DNA of 64,000 nt from an uncultured Chloroflexales bacterium (GCA_937902315.1 CALGUG010000050.1:1-64000); one strand, 5' to 3'. Counted from the stretch's first letter, positions 9,515 to 18,799 are shown. Notes: generated by a model not told the origin, from the sequence alone. Made by a program: numbers and translations.

Positions 9515-10453
9515 CTAGGTGTTGCCAGAAACGCTATCGATCTTGCCAAAAATCTCGACCAACTTAGCATGGACTTCGGCGGGCAGCGGTGGACGCATAA
9601 TCGACTCGATATTTTGCTGTAAGTGAGCGACTCGACCGGTGCCGCTCAGCACCACGTCGATGCCGGGCTCGGCGCGGCAGAAGCGATAGGCCGCATCGGG
9701 AATGCTTTGGGCGGCTTCGAGCACAAAGCCGAGCGGATCGTTGACATCGATGATCTCTGGGCTGAGCTCGCCGCTGGCCAAGAGCGCATCGATGACTTTG
9801 CGCAGATTCTCGGGGCTGTTGAGGGCATCGCGCACCGCGAACATGCAGAGCACGCCGATCTGGCGGGCTTGGGTCTCCTTGAGCACGAGCTGGCGTGCCG
9901 ACTGGTTGAGGATGTTAAAACCGACCATCACCACATCCCACAGGTCGCTCTGCACCGCGCGCGAAAGCATAGTGTGGCGGGTATCGAAGCCGAAGGCCTC
10001 GGTGATGCCCAAAAAGCGGATCTTGCCTTGATCGCGCAGCTTCTGCAAGGCCGGAACCAGCTCGCTCACGGCGTAGTCGTAGTCTTCGTTGCGCACCCCG
10101 TGCAAGTGGTAGATATCGAGATAGTCGGTCTGCAAGCGCTTCAGGCTCGCTTCTAGACCCGCGATCAGTTCGTCGCCGCCGATCAGACGGCCGTCGTATT
10201 TGATGGTCTTTTTGCTCGACAGCACGATCTGGGCGCGTTCGCTGGAGCGCAGCCCTTCGCCGACCAGCTCTTCGGTTCCATAGATCTCGGCGGTATCGAA
10301 GAAGTTGACGCCCGCATCTAGCGCATGGCGAATAATCGCCAAAGAATCCTCACGAGCCACGCCCGTCTGCATACCTAAACGGCTATGTCCACCCGCTCCC
10401 AGACCGAGCACACTAACGCGCAGTCCGGTTTTTCCGAGTTGTGTGTAGTCCAT
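9515..10453 (-). CDS. Aldo/keto reductase
   Basis: 312 residues of the NAD(P)H-dependent aldo/keto reductase family, a cytoplasmic TIM barrel. The catalytic set is visible: Asp53 and Tyr58 (FFDTAEIYG), Lys81/82 (SSKKTIKY) and His118 in DIYHLHGV. The N-terminus YTQLGKTGLRVSVLGLG is typical of the group that includes YhdN/Tas-like enzymes. The ATG has a GGAG-type ribosome site. It is the first gene of a likely two-gene operon with the P1 peptidase. The substrate is unknown. Confidence 0.93.
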   Translation of the reverse strand: MDYTQLGKTGLRVSVLGLGAGGHSRLGMQTGVAREDSLAIIRHALDAGVNFFDTAEIYGTEELVGEGLRSSERAQIVLSSKKTIKYDGRLIGGDELIAGLEASLKRLQTDYLDIYHLHGVRNEDYDYAVSELVPALQKLRDQGKIRFLGITEAFGFDTRHTMLSRAVQSDLWDVVMVGFNILNQSARQLVLKETQARQIGVLCMFAVRDALNSPENLRKVIDALLASGELSPEIIDVNDPLGFVLEAAQSIPDAAYRFCRAEPGIDVVLSGTGRVAHLQQNIESIMRPPLPAEVHAKLVEIFGKIDSVSGNT

Positions 10454-10617
10454 GCTCCACTCCTTAGCTTAGCCCGTAGGCCACTTTTGTTTGCAGCTCG
10501 ATTGTAATACGGAATTAGCCTAGCTATGCGGCTAAATATGCACGAGAGGGGTTATTTGAGGGGAAAACATATGCCTCATTGTGTGATACGACATCCTGTT
10601 GCTTACTTCAACACTTT

Positions 10618-10670
10618 GGCGGAAAGGTCTCTAGCCCAAAGAAGGCTGATAGCGCGTCCGCCTACGGCTA
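10618..10670 (+). repeat. Dispersed intergenic element, copy 3
   Basis: Left arm GGCGG, middle GCCCAAAGAAGGC (type B), core GCGTCCGCCTACGGCTA at 10654-10670. Confidence 0.9.
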
Positions 10671-10730
10671 TCAACCGGTTGTACACTACATGCGGCTGCT
10701 AGTGGTGTGCTCCGAGATCTCCGAAAATAG

Positions 10731-10759
10731 AACGAGCCTAGCACAGCGCTAGACTCGTT
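10731..10759 (-). terminator. Terminator-like hairpin 3' of the PD40 gene
   Basis: Arms AACGAGCCTAGC and GCTAGACTCGTT pair with one mismatch around ACAGC. T-rich bases flank it on both strands. It follows the minus-strand gene ending at 10783. Confidence 0.75.
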
Positions 10760-10782
10760 TTATCTTGAATTGGAGAGACTTT

Positions 10783-12039
10783 TTAATGTTTATCTTGGAC
10801 CCACATGCCTAACTGCCCGTCAGCGATCCGTTGGGTCGCGCCGCTGTTTACATCGAGCAGATAGATGCCATCGCTTGCGGCATAGGTGATAAAGCGACTA
10901 TCGGCAGACCAAAGCGTCATTGTGTGGGCATAAGCATCGAAAAAGTTCAGAACTTGAATAAACGACGACGATGGGGTGAAACTGATATGATCGCTGATGC
11001 GATTGTTACTGAGCGTGACCGTATGCCAAGTGTGGCGGGTGTTTTGGTCGCTGTCTGACTCGCGGGTCAGATAGGCGATCTGCTCACCGTTAGGCGCCCA
11101 GAAGAAGGCCACCACCCGTTCATATGGCCGCGAGATCACCTGTTTGTTGCCGTTGCGCCCGTCGACCAGCGTTAGGGAACCAAAGCGCTCTTCATCTAGT
11201 TGTAGCGGAATATAGGCGATTTGGTCGTTGATGGGTGAGCGCGAGAAGAAGAAGAGAGCGCTTTCTTCGCGCGCTAAGGCCATGATACCACTGCCGTCTG
11301 TTTTGGCTCGAATCAAGATATTGTCTTGGGTTTTAGTCAGCGCTTTGCTCTGTTTAAACTGTTGTTGCTCGACATAAAAGACTTGGCTTCCATCGGCAGT
11401 CCAGGCCGGTGCCTGAAAGAGGCCGGGCGTGTTGCTGAGGGTATTGGCCCGCTCATCGAGCACTGAGAAGACCTCAACGCGGCTCGAATCAAATAAACCG
11501 CCATCGACATGTAAGAGCAATGCACGGCTATCGGGTGTCCAAGCGAAATAGGCGCCAGACTTGGCTTGAGCGACTAATTTGGCTGGTTGTGAGCCGTCGC
11601 TCGGAATCACAAATACATCGAAGTCGTTTGAGTTCGTTGGAGTAAGGAACGAAATATAGTTTCCATCGGGCGACCAACTCATATAGAACAGGCGCTGCGA
11701 TTGAGGAATGCTAAACAGTTCAACGCTTCTACCATCCTTTAGCGAATAGGTGACTAAGTGGGTTCCGCTGCTATTTACAGTTGTATACGCGATGCGTGAG
11801 CCATCGGGCGAGGGTGCCGGATAGAGTAAGCCCTTGCTGCTAGCTTCTTGTGATACGAGTGTTGAGCGCCCATTGAGACTGTACAGGGATAGATCGGTAT
11901 CGGCGAGAACTAGAATCTGGCCTTCTTCGTGATGTAAGCGTGCTGCAAACCAAAGAAGCGAGCCAACAGTTCCAGAAATAAGTGCAATGATAATAACGGA
12001 TAATGCCATCAGCACAAGCAGGAAGCGATGGGCGTTCAT
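10783..12039 (-). CDS. Membrane-anchored PD40/WD40-like beta-propeller protein
   Basis: 418 residues from the ATG at 12039, which has AAGGG about seven bases upstream. A TTG five codons earlier is less likely. Residues 4-33 are one membrane segment (FLLVLMALSVIIIALISG). The rest is a TolB-like propeller of about six PD40 blades, visible as SPDGSRIAY, SPDGNYISF, TPDSRALLL, TADGSQVFY, APNGEQIAY and SADSRFITY. The propeller should lie outside the membrane. Such proteins usually bind proteins or peptides; no enzyme motif is visible. A specific role cannot be assigned. Confidence 0.88.
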   Translation of the reverse strand: MNAHRFLLVLMALSVIIIALISGTVGSLLWFAARLHHEEGQILVLADTDLSLYSLNGRSTLVSQEASSKGLLYPAPSPDGSRIAYTTVNSSGTHLVTYSLKDGRSVELFSIPQSQRLFYMSWSPDGNYISFLTPTNSNDFDVFVIPSDGSQPAKLVAQAKSGAYFAWTPDSRALLLHVDGGLFDSSRVEVFSVLDERANTLSNTPGLFQAPAWTADGSQVFYVEQQQFKQSKALTKTQDNILIRAKTDGSGIMALAREESALFFFSRSPINDQIAYIPLQLDEERFGSLTLVDGRNGNKQVISRPYERVVAFFWAPNGEQIAYLTRESDSDQNTRHTWHTVTLSNNRISDHISFTPSSSFIQVLNFFDAYAHTMTLWSADSRFITYAASDGIYLLDVNSGATQRIADGQLGMWVQDKH

Positions 12040-12343
12040 CGTCAACCCTTTCAAGTGTGATTATGTTGGATAGGAAGCAGGGAAACAACGTGTTGGTAGT
12101 AAGCTTATATTTAGTATACCACTCGGAAGATGACAAATCAGTAGGAAGCAATTCCTATTTCGGCCATCATCAGTAAGCACTCGGTTACGGTTAGGTAACG
12201 GAGAAAATTTCTGCTTTCTAAGCGTTAAAAAACTCGAAAAACTACTAGAGTTTATAGGTTAGCATTTTGTCATCTTTGGATTGAAAAGCCCTCGTTAAGT
12301 GGCGTTATTCTCAACGATATTGTTATCTTATCGAGGTTATTTA

Positions 12344-13369
12344 ATGTTGCATTCTCTTCGTTCTTTGCGTCGTAGTCGAAACCTGACATTTCAAGATCTT
12401 GCATCATTAACTGGTATTCCGGTTCGTTTGTTAGCTGAAGCCGAATATGATTTACGCAAACTTAGCAGTTACGAGCGTTTTCAACTGGCTCTGATCTTTG
12501 GGGTAGACGAGAAGGATTTTGTTTCAGAACGGCCCGAAGTGAGCTTTCAGCGCAACCCTGTGAGTCGCACTGTGCGCCAGAGCATGGTCATTGGAGTCTT
12601 GGCGACTACGCTGCTTAGCAGTGCTTTACGATCGCAGAGCTTTGCAGCGGAGGGAGCTTCCAATGCTTCGACAGTGCCTAAGCAAGCGATCGAGTACAAT
12701 CTGAGCTCGCTCACCGATCCTACCTTCAAGGAGCAGCTAGCTGCTCACTTAACTCCTAGTCCGCTCCCCACCCAAGCGCAGCCTGTAGCGATCAATACAC
12801 CGTCGCTTAGCAGCAGCCCAACCGCGAGCCTTGCTGCGACACTTGAACCAGAGCTAACGGTCAGTGTCACCCCGGAAGCGACCGCTCAGCCTGCGCCGCG
12901 TTTTTGGCTCAGCGAAGCGGGGCCGGTGGGCTGCCCGCTCGATGGGCTGGGGGCTAATATTGTGGTGAACCAAGGCTATGGGGTGGGCACCCACGCCCCG
13001 GCCGAGACGATGGGAGGTATCGACCTTGCGATCGACCGTGATGGCGACGGCAGAAGCGAGGATGATGCCACGCTCTATGCGACGGTGCTGGCGACCCATA
13101 ACGGCATAGTGCAGATCGATAGCGATACATGGCCCGCTGGCAACCATATTTGGGTGATCGATCAGCGCACGGGCTGGCGCACGGGCTACGCCCATCTGCA
13201 CAGTTATCTGGTCGAGCAGGGCAGCTATGTCGAGGCAGGAACACCGATCGCTTTGGTGGGACTAACAGGTTACACCACAGGCCCACATCTGCACTATCAC
13301 GTTTGGCACGGCGACACCAACGTCGATCCGACCGGCTTGGTTGGTGTCTGCCGCAATTTGGAGAGTTGA
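12344..13369 (+). CDS. HTH - membrane segment - M23 (LytM) peptidase-like protein
   Basis: 341 residues from the ATG at 12344 (GAGG seven bases upstream; a GTG at 12299 has no site). Residues 1-60 look like an XRE-type helix-turn-helix (LRSLRRSRNLTFQDLASLTG). About 80-105 is a hydrophobic segment (MVIGVLATTLLSSALRS), then a Pro/Ser/Thr-rich linker. From about 205 is a LytM/M23 domain with YAHLHS and the HxH zinc motif GPHLHYH (His315, His317). The usual first motif HxxxD reads MGGID, so Met replaces the zinc-binding His. A His eight residues before the GID Gly (GTHAP) might substitute, or the domain may be inactive. It would act on peptidoglycan or regulate such an enzyme. The HTH-TM layout recalls RodZ. 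Confidence 0.88.
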   Translation: MLHSLRSLRRSRNLTFQDLASLTGIPVRLLAEAEYDLRKLSSYERFQLALIFGVDEKDFVSERPEVSFQRNPVSRTVRQSMVIGVLATTLLSSALRSQSFAAEGASNASTVPKQAIEYNLSSLTDPTFKEQLAAHLTPSPLPTQAQPVAINTPSLSSSPTASLAATLEPELTVSVTPEATAQPAPRFWLSEAGPVGCPLDGLGANIVVNQGYGVGTHAPAETMGGIDLAIDRDGDGRSEDDATLYATVLATHNGIVQIDSDTWPAGNHIWVIDQRTGWRTGYAHLHSYLVEQGSYVEAGTPIALVGLTGYTTGPHLHYHVWHGDTNVDPTGLVGVCRNLES

Positions 13370-13559
13370 TTGAACTTGACATAAAAGTTGATGTTTATAC
13401 CAAATCCGTTGAAAGCCTTGCGCTCTTGTGATACGAAATCCGGTTACACTCTTCGTGGCCTCCAACAGATTTGATAGCAGGCCTGCACGCTTGCACAGCT
13501 TTTCAGGGGGCGCTTGGGCGCAGGCAGACAAGCAGCCGAATGTTTGGCAAGGATGTTGA

Positions 13560-13612
13560 TAGCCGAAGGCGGACGCGCTAGAAGCCGAATGGAAGGTTGA
13601 GACTACTCCGCC
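13560..13612 (-). repeat. Dispersed intergenic element, copy 4
   Basis: Core TAGCCGAAGGCGGACGC at 13560-13576, middle GCCGAATGGAAGG (type A), right arm CTCCGCC. The shared flanks extend from about 13500 (GGGGGCGCTTGGGCGCAGG) to about 13650 (GAAGTGAACAAGCGGA). Confidence 0.92.
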
Positions 13613-13675
13613 AACTAATGAAGCGCCTGAAGTGAACAAGCGGATTGGATATGGCGCAGAAAGACAACAATGGGG

Positions 13676-13716
13676 AAAAATGTATGAGCTTTCGCGCTGT
13701 CGCGAAAGCTCATACA
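13676..13716 (-). terminator. Intrinsic terminator of the alpha/beta hydrolase gene
   Basis: Perfect 16-bp arms TGTATGAGCTTTCGCG (13681-13696) and its complement (13701-13716) around a four-base loop. On the minus strand it is followed by TTTTT. Confidence 0.92.
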
Positions 13717-13755
13717 ACAAAAAGAGTCAAGTTCCATTCTGCCGAAGGCCAAAAG
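13714..13755. repeat. Second dispersed repeat module, copy 1
   Basis: ACAACAAAAAGAGTCAAG...CTGCCGAAGGCCAAAA. A near-identical copy is at 26100-26140; diverged reverse copies are at 16385-16424 and 31785-31811. At 13.7, 26.1 and 31.8 kb it lies within about 100 bases of the main dispersed element. Confidence 0.82.
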
Positions 13756-13758
13756 TAA

Positions 13759-14823
13759 TTAGCCTTCAAGATGGGCCAAGAAGTGTTTCATAAACTCTTC
13801 TGGGCGCTCGATATAGGGGGTGTGGCCGGTTTCGGGGAAGACCACCTCTTGGTAGCTACCGCCGTTGGCTGCGTAGCGCTCGAGCACTGCTCGGGTCTGG
13901 CTGACCATAGGCTGAGGCGGGTAGACATCGTTGCCGGGCCAGCCCGGAATAGCGCCTAAGGCGCCCAAGGTGCCGAAATCGAACAGCGAGTTGTCGGAGA
14001 CGATCTGGTCGTCGGCGCCGCGTACCCAGAGGATGGGCGGCCTGGGATCGACGTTGACAAAGCGTTCGACGCTATCGCCGATGTAGCGCCGCGACATAGC
14101 ATTAACAGGCCCGAATTTACCCGGCGCAACGCCCGGCCAATTGGGAGAGCTCTCGAAGTCGCCCGGGTACTTCTGGGGCCCAACTTTTTCGCTCAATACC
14201 GAAGAGAGCAAATCTTCCTCGCGGGCGGGCACAAAGGGCGGCTTCCAATAAAAAGAGTTCATAACCACACGTGGCGAAGCTTGCGGATTGTCGCTGCTGC
14301 GGTCGCCTTCGCCCATAAGGCGCGCGAATTCGGGGTTGACCGTGCCGCCACCCGAGCCTGCGCAGTCATCCCAACAGGGCTGACCGTCGAGACCCTTGCT
14401 GCCGCCGAAGCCGTAGGGCGAACCCGGTGCGACCAGCGTTAGGCTACGAATGCGAGTCGCCGCGGCTGGTAACAAGCTGAAGAGCAGTGCGCCGCCCAGC
14501 GAGTGCCCGACCACATGGTAGCGTTCGATCCCGAGCGCTTCGGTGAGCGCAACGATATCATCGACCCAATCGCCGAAGCCGCGAGTTGCATCGATCAGCA
14601 GGTCTTCGGTATCACCGTAACCGCGTAGGTCAGGGGCGATGGCGCGGTATTTGTCGGGCAAAGCGAGCATAGTCTCTTCCCAAAAAGTGGAGGATGAAGC
14701 GTTACCGTGGATAAAGAGCACAGGAATGCCAAAGTCTGGCCCGCTTTGCAGGGTATGAACCTTCAGGCGGGCAGTTTCTACCATAACCGAACGAATCCCA
14801 GGCAAGGTAGGAATACTGCTCAT
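13759..14823 (-). CDS. Alpha/beta hydrolase
   Basis: 354 residues with GAGGAG seven bases upstream of the ATG. The fold's nucleophile elbow is GHSLGG with Ser108; the acid is probably in RGADDQIVSD and the catalytic His is H334 in ETGHTPYIE. The oxyanion region is LFIHGNASSS. A long insert between about 150 and 220 forms the cap. No signal peptide is seen, so it is cytoplasmic. Relatives include esterases, haloalkane dehalogenases and epoxide hydrolases. The Ser nucleophile favours an esterase or carbon-carbon hydrolase over a dehalogenase. Monocistronic, with its own terminator. Confidence 0.9.
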   Translation of the reverse strand: MSSIPTLPGIRSVMVETARLKVHTLQSGPDFGIPVLFIHGNASSSTFWEETMLALPDKYRAIAPDLRGYGDTEDLLIDATRGFGDWVDDIVALTEALGIERYHVVGHSLGGALLFSLLPAAATRIRSLTLVAPGSPYGFGGSKGLDGQPCWDDCAGSGGGTVNPEFARLMGEGDRSSDNPQASPRVVMNSFYWKPPFVPAREEDLLSSVLSEKVGPQKYPGDFESSPNWPGVAPGKFGPVNAMSRRYIGDSVERFVNVDPRPPILWVRGADDQIVSDNSLFDFGTLGALGAIPGWPGNDVYPPQPMVSQTRAVLERYAANGGSYQEVVFPETGHTPYIERPEEFMKHFLAHLEG

Positions 14824-15009
14824 GCGTTACTCCTCTTCGAGTAAAAAGAAAGCTTGTTGTTGGGTATAGGACAATTATAACAGATCAGTATTTGCGAAAA
14901 TTAATAAATGCGGGGTATTGACCTTTTTGCCAAGCAAACGGCATATTGCGTTGAACTTTAGGTGCTGGAGCAGGAGGCCAACGGTCTGCTTGGCGCAATG
15001 CTGCGAATA

Positions 15010-15043
15010 GAAAACGCCTGTGACAAGCTGGAGCCACAGGCGT
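15010..15043 (-). terminator. Terminator of the RspA-like gene
   Basis: Arms ACGCCTGTG (15014-15022) and CACAGGCGT (15035-15043), followed on the minus strand by TTTTC. Confidence 0.82.
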
Positions 15044-15058
15044 ACGGTTTTGTGCTGT

Positions 15059-16261
15059 TTAGGGGCGGGTGGGCGTACCGTCGGGTAGGCGGGCCACCGT
15101 CCAAGCATCGAGGAAGTCGCTGCAGGGATACTTAGCCGCTTTCTCTTCGTCGATATCGATGCCCAAGCCCGGCTTGTCGTTGGGGTACATAAAGCCGTCG
15201 CGCACTTCGGGGCAGCCTGGGAAGACCTCTTGGAGCGCTTCCGAGAAGCCGCTGAACTCTTGAATGCCGAAGTTGGCGCAGGTCAGGTCGAGGTGCAGGT
15301 TGGCGGCGTGACCCACTGGCGAGACATCGCCTGGACCGTGCCAAGCGGTGCGCACGCTGTAGAGCTCGCAGAAGCTCGCCATCTTGCGCGCGGGCGTGAT
15401 GCCGCCGATATCGCTGATATGGACGCGGATAAAGTCGATCAAGCCCTCGGCGACCAAGGGCATCCATTCACGTTGGTTTACAAACAGCTCGCCCATAGCG
15501 ATCGGCGTGATGCTCTGCTGGCGCAAGAGCCGGAACCAATCGGTCTGTTCGGGAGCGAGCGGGTCTTCCAAAAAGAAGAGCTGATAGGGTTCGACTGCGC
15601 GCGCCAGCCAGATCGCTTGGGAAGGCTGTAGGCGTTCGTGGATATCGTGGAGCAGCTCGACTTCGAAGCCGACCTTTGAGCGCACATGCTCAAGCATGGG
15701 CGGCACGCTGCGGGCGTAGCGAACCGGATCGTAATAGGCTCCCGGTTGTGCCCCTTCAGGAGTGTGTAACTTGTGTCCTTTGCCGCCATAGCCGCCTAAT
15801 TGGCAGCGAATGTAGCGATAACCCTGCTCCTTGAGGGCGATTACATTTTCGGCGACCTCTTCGGGCGAGTTGCCGTCGGCGTGGCGATAGACAGCAGCGG
15901 CTTCGCGGCATTTGCCGCCCAACAGTTGGTAGAGCGGCATATTGGCCAGCTTGCCTTTGATGTCCCAGAGCGCCATATCGATGCCTGAGATAGCGTTATT
16001 CAAGACCGGCCCATTGCGCCAGTAGCTGTTGACGTGTGAGGTCTGCCAGATGTCTTCGATGCGTTGAACGTCTTTCCCGATCACAAAGGGTTTGAGGTGG
16101 GTTTCGATGGCGGCTGCAACAGCGGCATAACGTTGGGTAAATGTGGCGCAACCCAGACCATACAGGCCCGGCTCGGAAGTCTCGACCTTTACCACAACGA
16201 GGCGGCTTCCTGCGGGTGCAGTGAGAATAGTTTTGACATTGGTGATTGTGATAGGAGCCAT
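15059..16261 (-). CDS. Enolase-superfamily dehydratase, RspA / mannonate-dehydratase-like
   Basis: 400 residues from the ATG at 16261 (GGAAAG nine bases upstream). A longer frame from 16324 adds residues not seen in the family. It aligns by eye with E. coli RspA throughout, including RIEDIWQ, YWRNGPV, AISGIDMALWDIKGK and HGPGDVSPVGHAANLHLDL, and the PGLGI...KYP ending. Metal ligands are expected in ELLHDIHERL, FLEDPL and MGELF. Members of the ManD subgroup dehydrate D-mannonate or D-gluconate, but many RspA-like proteins have little or no activity. The substrate is therefore uncertain. Cytoplasmic, stand-alone. Confidence 0.9.
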   Translation of the reverse strand: MAPITITNVKTILTAPAGSRLVVVKVETSEPGLYGLGCATFTQRYAAVAAAIETHLKPFVIGKDVQRIEDIWQTSHVNSYWRNGPVLNNAISGIDMALWDIKGKLANMPLYQLLGGKCREAAAVYRHADGNSPEEVAENVIALKEQGYRYIRCQLGGYGGKGHKLHTPEGAQPGAYYDPVRYARSVPPMLEHVRSKVGFEVELLHDIHERLQPSQAIWLARAVEPYQLFFLEDPLAPEQTDWFRLLRQQSITPIAMGELFVNQREWMPLVAEGLIDFIRVHISDIGGITPARKMASFCELYSVRTAWHGPGDVSPVGHAANLHLDLTCANFGIQEFSGFSEALQEVFPGCPEVRDGFMYPNDKPGLGIDIDEEKAAKYPCSDFLDAWTVARLPDGTPTRP

Positions 16262-16384
16262 GGTTTCTGCTTTCCGTATAAACGATATACCACCATTGGT
16301 AGGTGAGAAACGCGCCCCTATCATACCGCAGAAATCCCAGCCATATGCTGCCTAACTCATAACAGCTTCGATTGCTAGCTTTCT

Positions 16385-16424
16385 GTTTTGACCTTCGGCT
16401 GAGTGGAATATGACTTTTTTTGCG
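16385..16424 (-). repeat. Second dispersed repeat module, diverged copy
   Basis: GTTTTGACCTTCGGCTGAG... is the reverse complement of a diverged copy of the 13714-13755 module. Confidence 0.65.
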
Positions 16425-16502
16425 TTTTTGTTTTTCCTCGTGCGAGTATGCGAGTCTTGAAACGGAACAGTACGGTCGAGGTTTGCACGGTCTTGCACCC
16501 TT

Positions 16503-16519
16503 CTCCCGCAATGCGGGAG
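16503..16519. repeat. CTCCCGC/GCGGGAG hairpin
   Basis: CTCCCGC-AAT-GCGGGAG, preceded by CACCCTT. It looks like the left part of the longer hairpin element at 37934-37963. Confidence 0.75.
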
Positions 16520-16615
16520 CTATGCATTACCCACAAGTCGTGTCGGCAGCAAAAGGCGATCGTTCGCATACCATCGCGGAAGTATCCTTGAGAGCACAGA
16601 ACGGGGTGCATTCAC

Positions 16616-16660
16616 CCCCTCGCCCGCAGTGCGGGAGAGGGGACCGGGGGGTGAGGGCAG
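16616..16660. repeat. CCCTC..GCGGGAGAGGGG hairpin element
   Basis: CCCCTCGCCCGC-AGT-GCGGGAGAGGGG pairs with one mismatch, followed by ACCGGGGGGTGAGGGCAG. Elements of this CTCCCGC...GGTGAGGG type are common between genes in many bacteria (recall, not searched). Confidence 0.8.
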
Positions 16661-16700
16661 ATAACGCTGACCGTATGTCGATTTGTGGCTAATGTACAGC

Positions 16701-16730
16701 ATTGCGGGAGAAGGGCCGGGGATGAGGGCA
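16701..16730. repeat. Half copy of the GCGGGAGAAGGG element
   Basis: ATTGCGGGAGAAGGGCCGGG followed by GATGAGGGCA matches the right half of the 37934 element. The left arm is absent here. Confidence 0.75.
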
Positions 16731-16746
16731 AGCTAGCCCTGTTTGC

Positions 16747-16799
16747 TAGCCGGAGGCGGACGCGGTTTGGGCCGGATGGAAGGGCGAAACTAGGCCGCC
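16747..16799 (-). repeat. Dispersed intergenic element, copy 5
   Basis: Core TAGCCGGAGGCGGACGC at 16747-16763, middle GCCGGATGGAAGG (type A), right arm GGCCGCC. Confidence 0.9.
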
Positions 16800-16980
16800 A
16801 GATCGGAAGCAATCGAGCGGATTTGGGCTTGTTTTGTTGGCATAGAAGATGCAATCACGATTGAAGTTGGACCTGTTTGGCGGGCTGGTTTTGGAAGGTG
16901 TTTGCCCAAAAAGCGCAACGGATGACCATTTTGTTTTGCTCATTGTGCTGAACTCTTGCAAACTTTGAACAGATTGCTAC

Positions 16981-17009
16981 TTGACAATTTGGGATGCCTA
17001 AGTTAAGAT
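16981..17009 (+). promoter_or_regulatory. Sigma-70-type promoter ahead of the SAM riboswitch
   Basis: TTGACA at 16981-16986, a 17-base spacer, and TAAGAT at 17004-17009. Transcription would begin about 20 bases before the riboswitch P1 stem. Confidence 0.8.
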
Positions 17010-17036
17010 GGCGATTGTTAACAACTGAAGAGTGCA

Positions 17037-17161
<125 letters not shown>

Positions 17162-17242
17162 CGAGTCTGGATACTGGCCCTTTTCATCACCATGAGCATT
17201 TCATGGATAATGGAAAGGGTGTTGTGTTTAGACCTCAAAACG

Positions 17243-17275
17243 TCCCTCATCGCGCATGGCGAGAGGGGTTTTTTG
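17243..17275 (+). terminator. Riboswitch-controlled intrinsic terminator
   Basis: CCCTC...GAGGG with an inner CGC/GCG pair, followed by TTTTTT, 75 bases before the ATG at 17350. A second hairpin, CCCTTTTCAT...AAAGGG, lies between it and the aptamer at about 17178-17219. Confidence 0.88.
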
Positions 17276-17349
17276 TTTCTGCATTTGGCGTTGCGCTTCA
17301 GGGTTACCCGGCTTTCTTGCAATGATTGAAAACGTATGGAGAAAAGGTC

Positions 17350-18777
17350 ATGCCGTACACCCTCGGTGAAACGCCCTTAGTTCGTTTGGACACGGTTGTT
17401 GGTGGATTGGTTGAAGTGCCGCTTTTGGATGGTCGAACCGTTAACCCGATCAATCTCGATAATGCAGCAAGCACACCCGCGCTGCGCCCCATTCAAGAGA
17501 AAGTCAACGAACTGCTCGAATGGTATAGCAGTGTACACCGAGGAACTGGTTTCAAATCGCAACTCTGCACGCGCCTATACGAAGAAGCGCGCGAAGTTGT
17601 TGGCAGTTTTGTGGGTGCGCGTCCTGGCCAGCACACCACGATCTTTGTGAAACATACGACTGAGGGTATTAACAAACTCTCGAAGCGCTTACGATTTAAC
17701 GCGGGCGACGTTGTTATCACCAGCGAAATCGAGCATCACGCTAACGATCTTCCTTGGCGACAGGTCGCCAAAGTTGTCTATATTCGCTCGCACGATGACG
17801 GCTCGCTCGACGAAAACCACCTCCGCGAACTGTTGAAAGAGAATGCTGGTCGCGTGCGTTTGGTCGCTGTAACGGGCGGCAGCAATGTTACCGGCACCAT
17901 TCCCAACATTCATCGCATCGCCGAACTCGCTCACGCCGCTGGCGCGCAGATCTCGGTCGATGCGGCCCAGCTCGCTCCCCACCGCAAGATCGATATCGGC
18001 GATCTCAGTGATCCCGCACACATCGACTATGTGATCTTCTCGGGCCACAAAATGTATGCACCTTTTGGCGGCGGTGCGATCGTTGGACGCGCCGATACTT
18101 TCGCCGAGGGAGCGCCCGATGTAGTCGGCGGCGGCACAGTTGCGAGCGTCACCTCTGATTCGGTCGAGTGGATCAGCGGCCCCGATCGCGATGAGGCTGG
18201 CTCGCCCAATATCATCGGCGCTTTTGCCTTGGCGGCGGCTGTTAACGTGCTGCAAACCATCGGGCTCGATGCGGTTGCCGAGCACGAGGCTCATCTGACC
18301 GCCTATGCGCTCCAGCGCCTGCAAGAGGTGCCCGGAATCTGTATCCATGGCGATCAGAACCCCGAAAACGCTCACAACCGCTTGGGCGTGATACCTTTCG
18401 GCATCAACGGCGTAGACCACCGCTTGATCGCAGCCGTTCTGAGCTACGAGTACGGCATCGCCGTTCGAGCCGGTTCCTTCTGCGCTCAGCCCTATGTGCG
18501 CCGTCTGCTGAACATCGATTGCAACGCCGAGGTGAGCTGCGACGCCGACGATAGCGACAAGCCGGCGCCAGCCAGCGGCTTGGTACGCATCAGCTTCGGC
18601 ATCTATAACACGATCGCCGATGTCGATGCAGTTGTCGATGCCTTGATTGCGATCGCGAAGGGCGACTACAAGGGCCGCTACGTGGTCGATCCTCACGGCG
18701 GCTTCCGCCCCGATTCGTGGCAGGTCAATGTGCTCGACTACGCCTCGATCGCGCCTTCGTTCGCGCCCAGCCTCTAA
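17350..18777 (+). CDS. SufS-like class V aminotransferase / cysteine desulfurase family, SAM-riboswitch controlled
   Basis: 475 residues from the ATG at 17350, with GGAG eight bases upstream; a TTG at 17326 is less likely. PLP-binding Lys234 lies in FSGHKMYAPFG. His129 (EIEHHAN) and Asp204 (SVDAAQ) contact PLP. Cys378 in RAGSFCAQPY matches the persulfide cysteine of SufS-type enzymes. The protein is about 60-70 residues longer than SufS, with an N-terminal extension and a C-terminal tail. The SAM-I riboswitch ties it to sulfur amino acid supply, so it may act on a cysteine- or methionine-related sulfur compound rather than general Fe-S assembly. No suf genes are adjacent. Confidence 0.93.
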   Translation: MPYTLGETPLVRLDTVVGGLVEVPLLDGRTVNPINLDNAASTPALRPIQEKVNELLEWYSSVHRGTGFKSQLCTRLYEEAREVVGSFVGARPGQHTTIFVKHTTEGINKLSKRLRFNAGDVVITSEIEHHANDLPWRQVAKVVYIRSHDDGSLDENHLRELLKENAGRVRLVAVTGGSNVTGTIPNIHRIAELAHAAGAQISVDAAQLAPHRKIDIGDLSDPAHIDYVIFSGHKMYAPFGGGAIVGRADTFAEGAPDVVGGGTVASVTSDSVEWISGPDRDEAGSPNIIGAFALAAAVNVLQTIGLDAVAEHEAHLTAYALQRLQEVPGICIHGDQNPENAHNRLGVIPFGINGVDHRLIAAVLSYEYGIAVRAGSFCAQPYVRRLLNIDCNAEVSCDADDSDKPAPASGLVRISFGIYNTIADVDAVVDALIAIAKGDYKGRYVVDPHGGFRPDSWQVNVLDYASIAPSFAPSL

Positions 18778-18799
18778 CAAGAGCTTTCAACCTATCTAC

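Noticed and set aside
17689..18780. 363-codon minus-strand frame opposite the SufS-like gene
   Set aside because: Long antisense frame caused by codon bias; the plus strand has clear catalytic motifs and a riboswitch.
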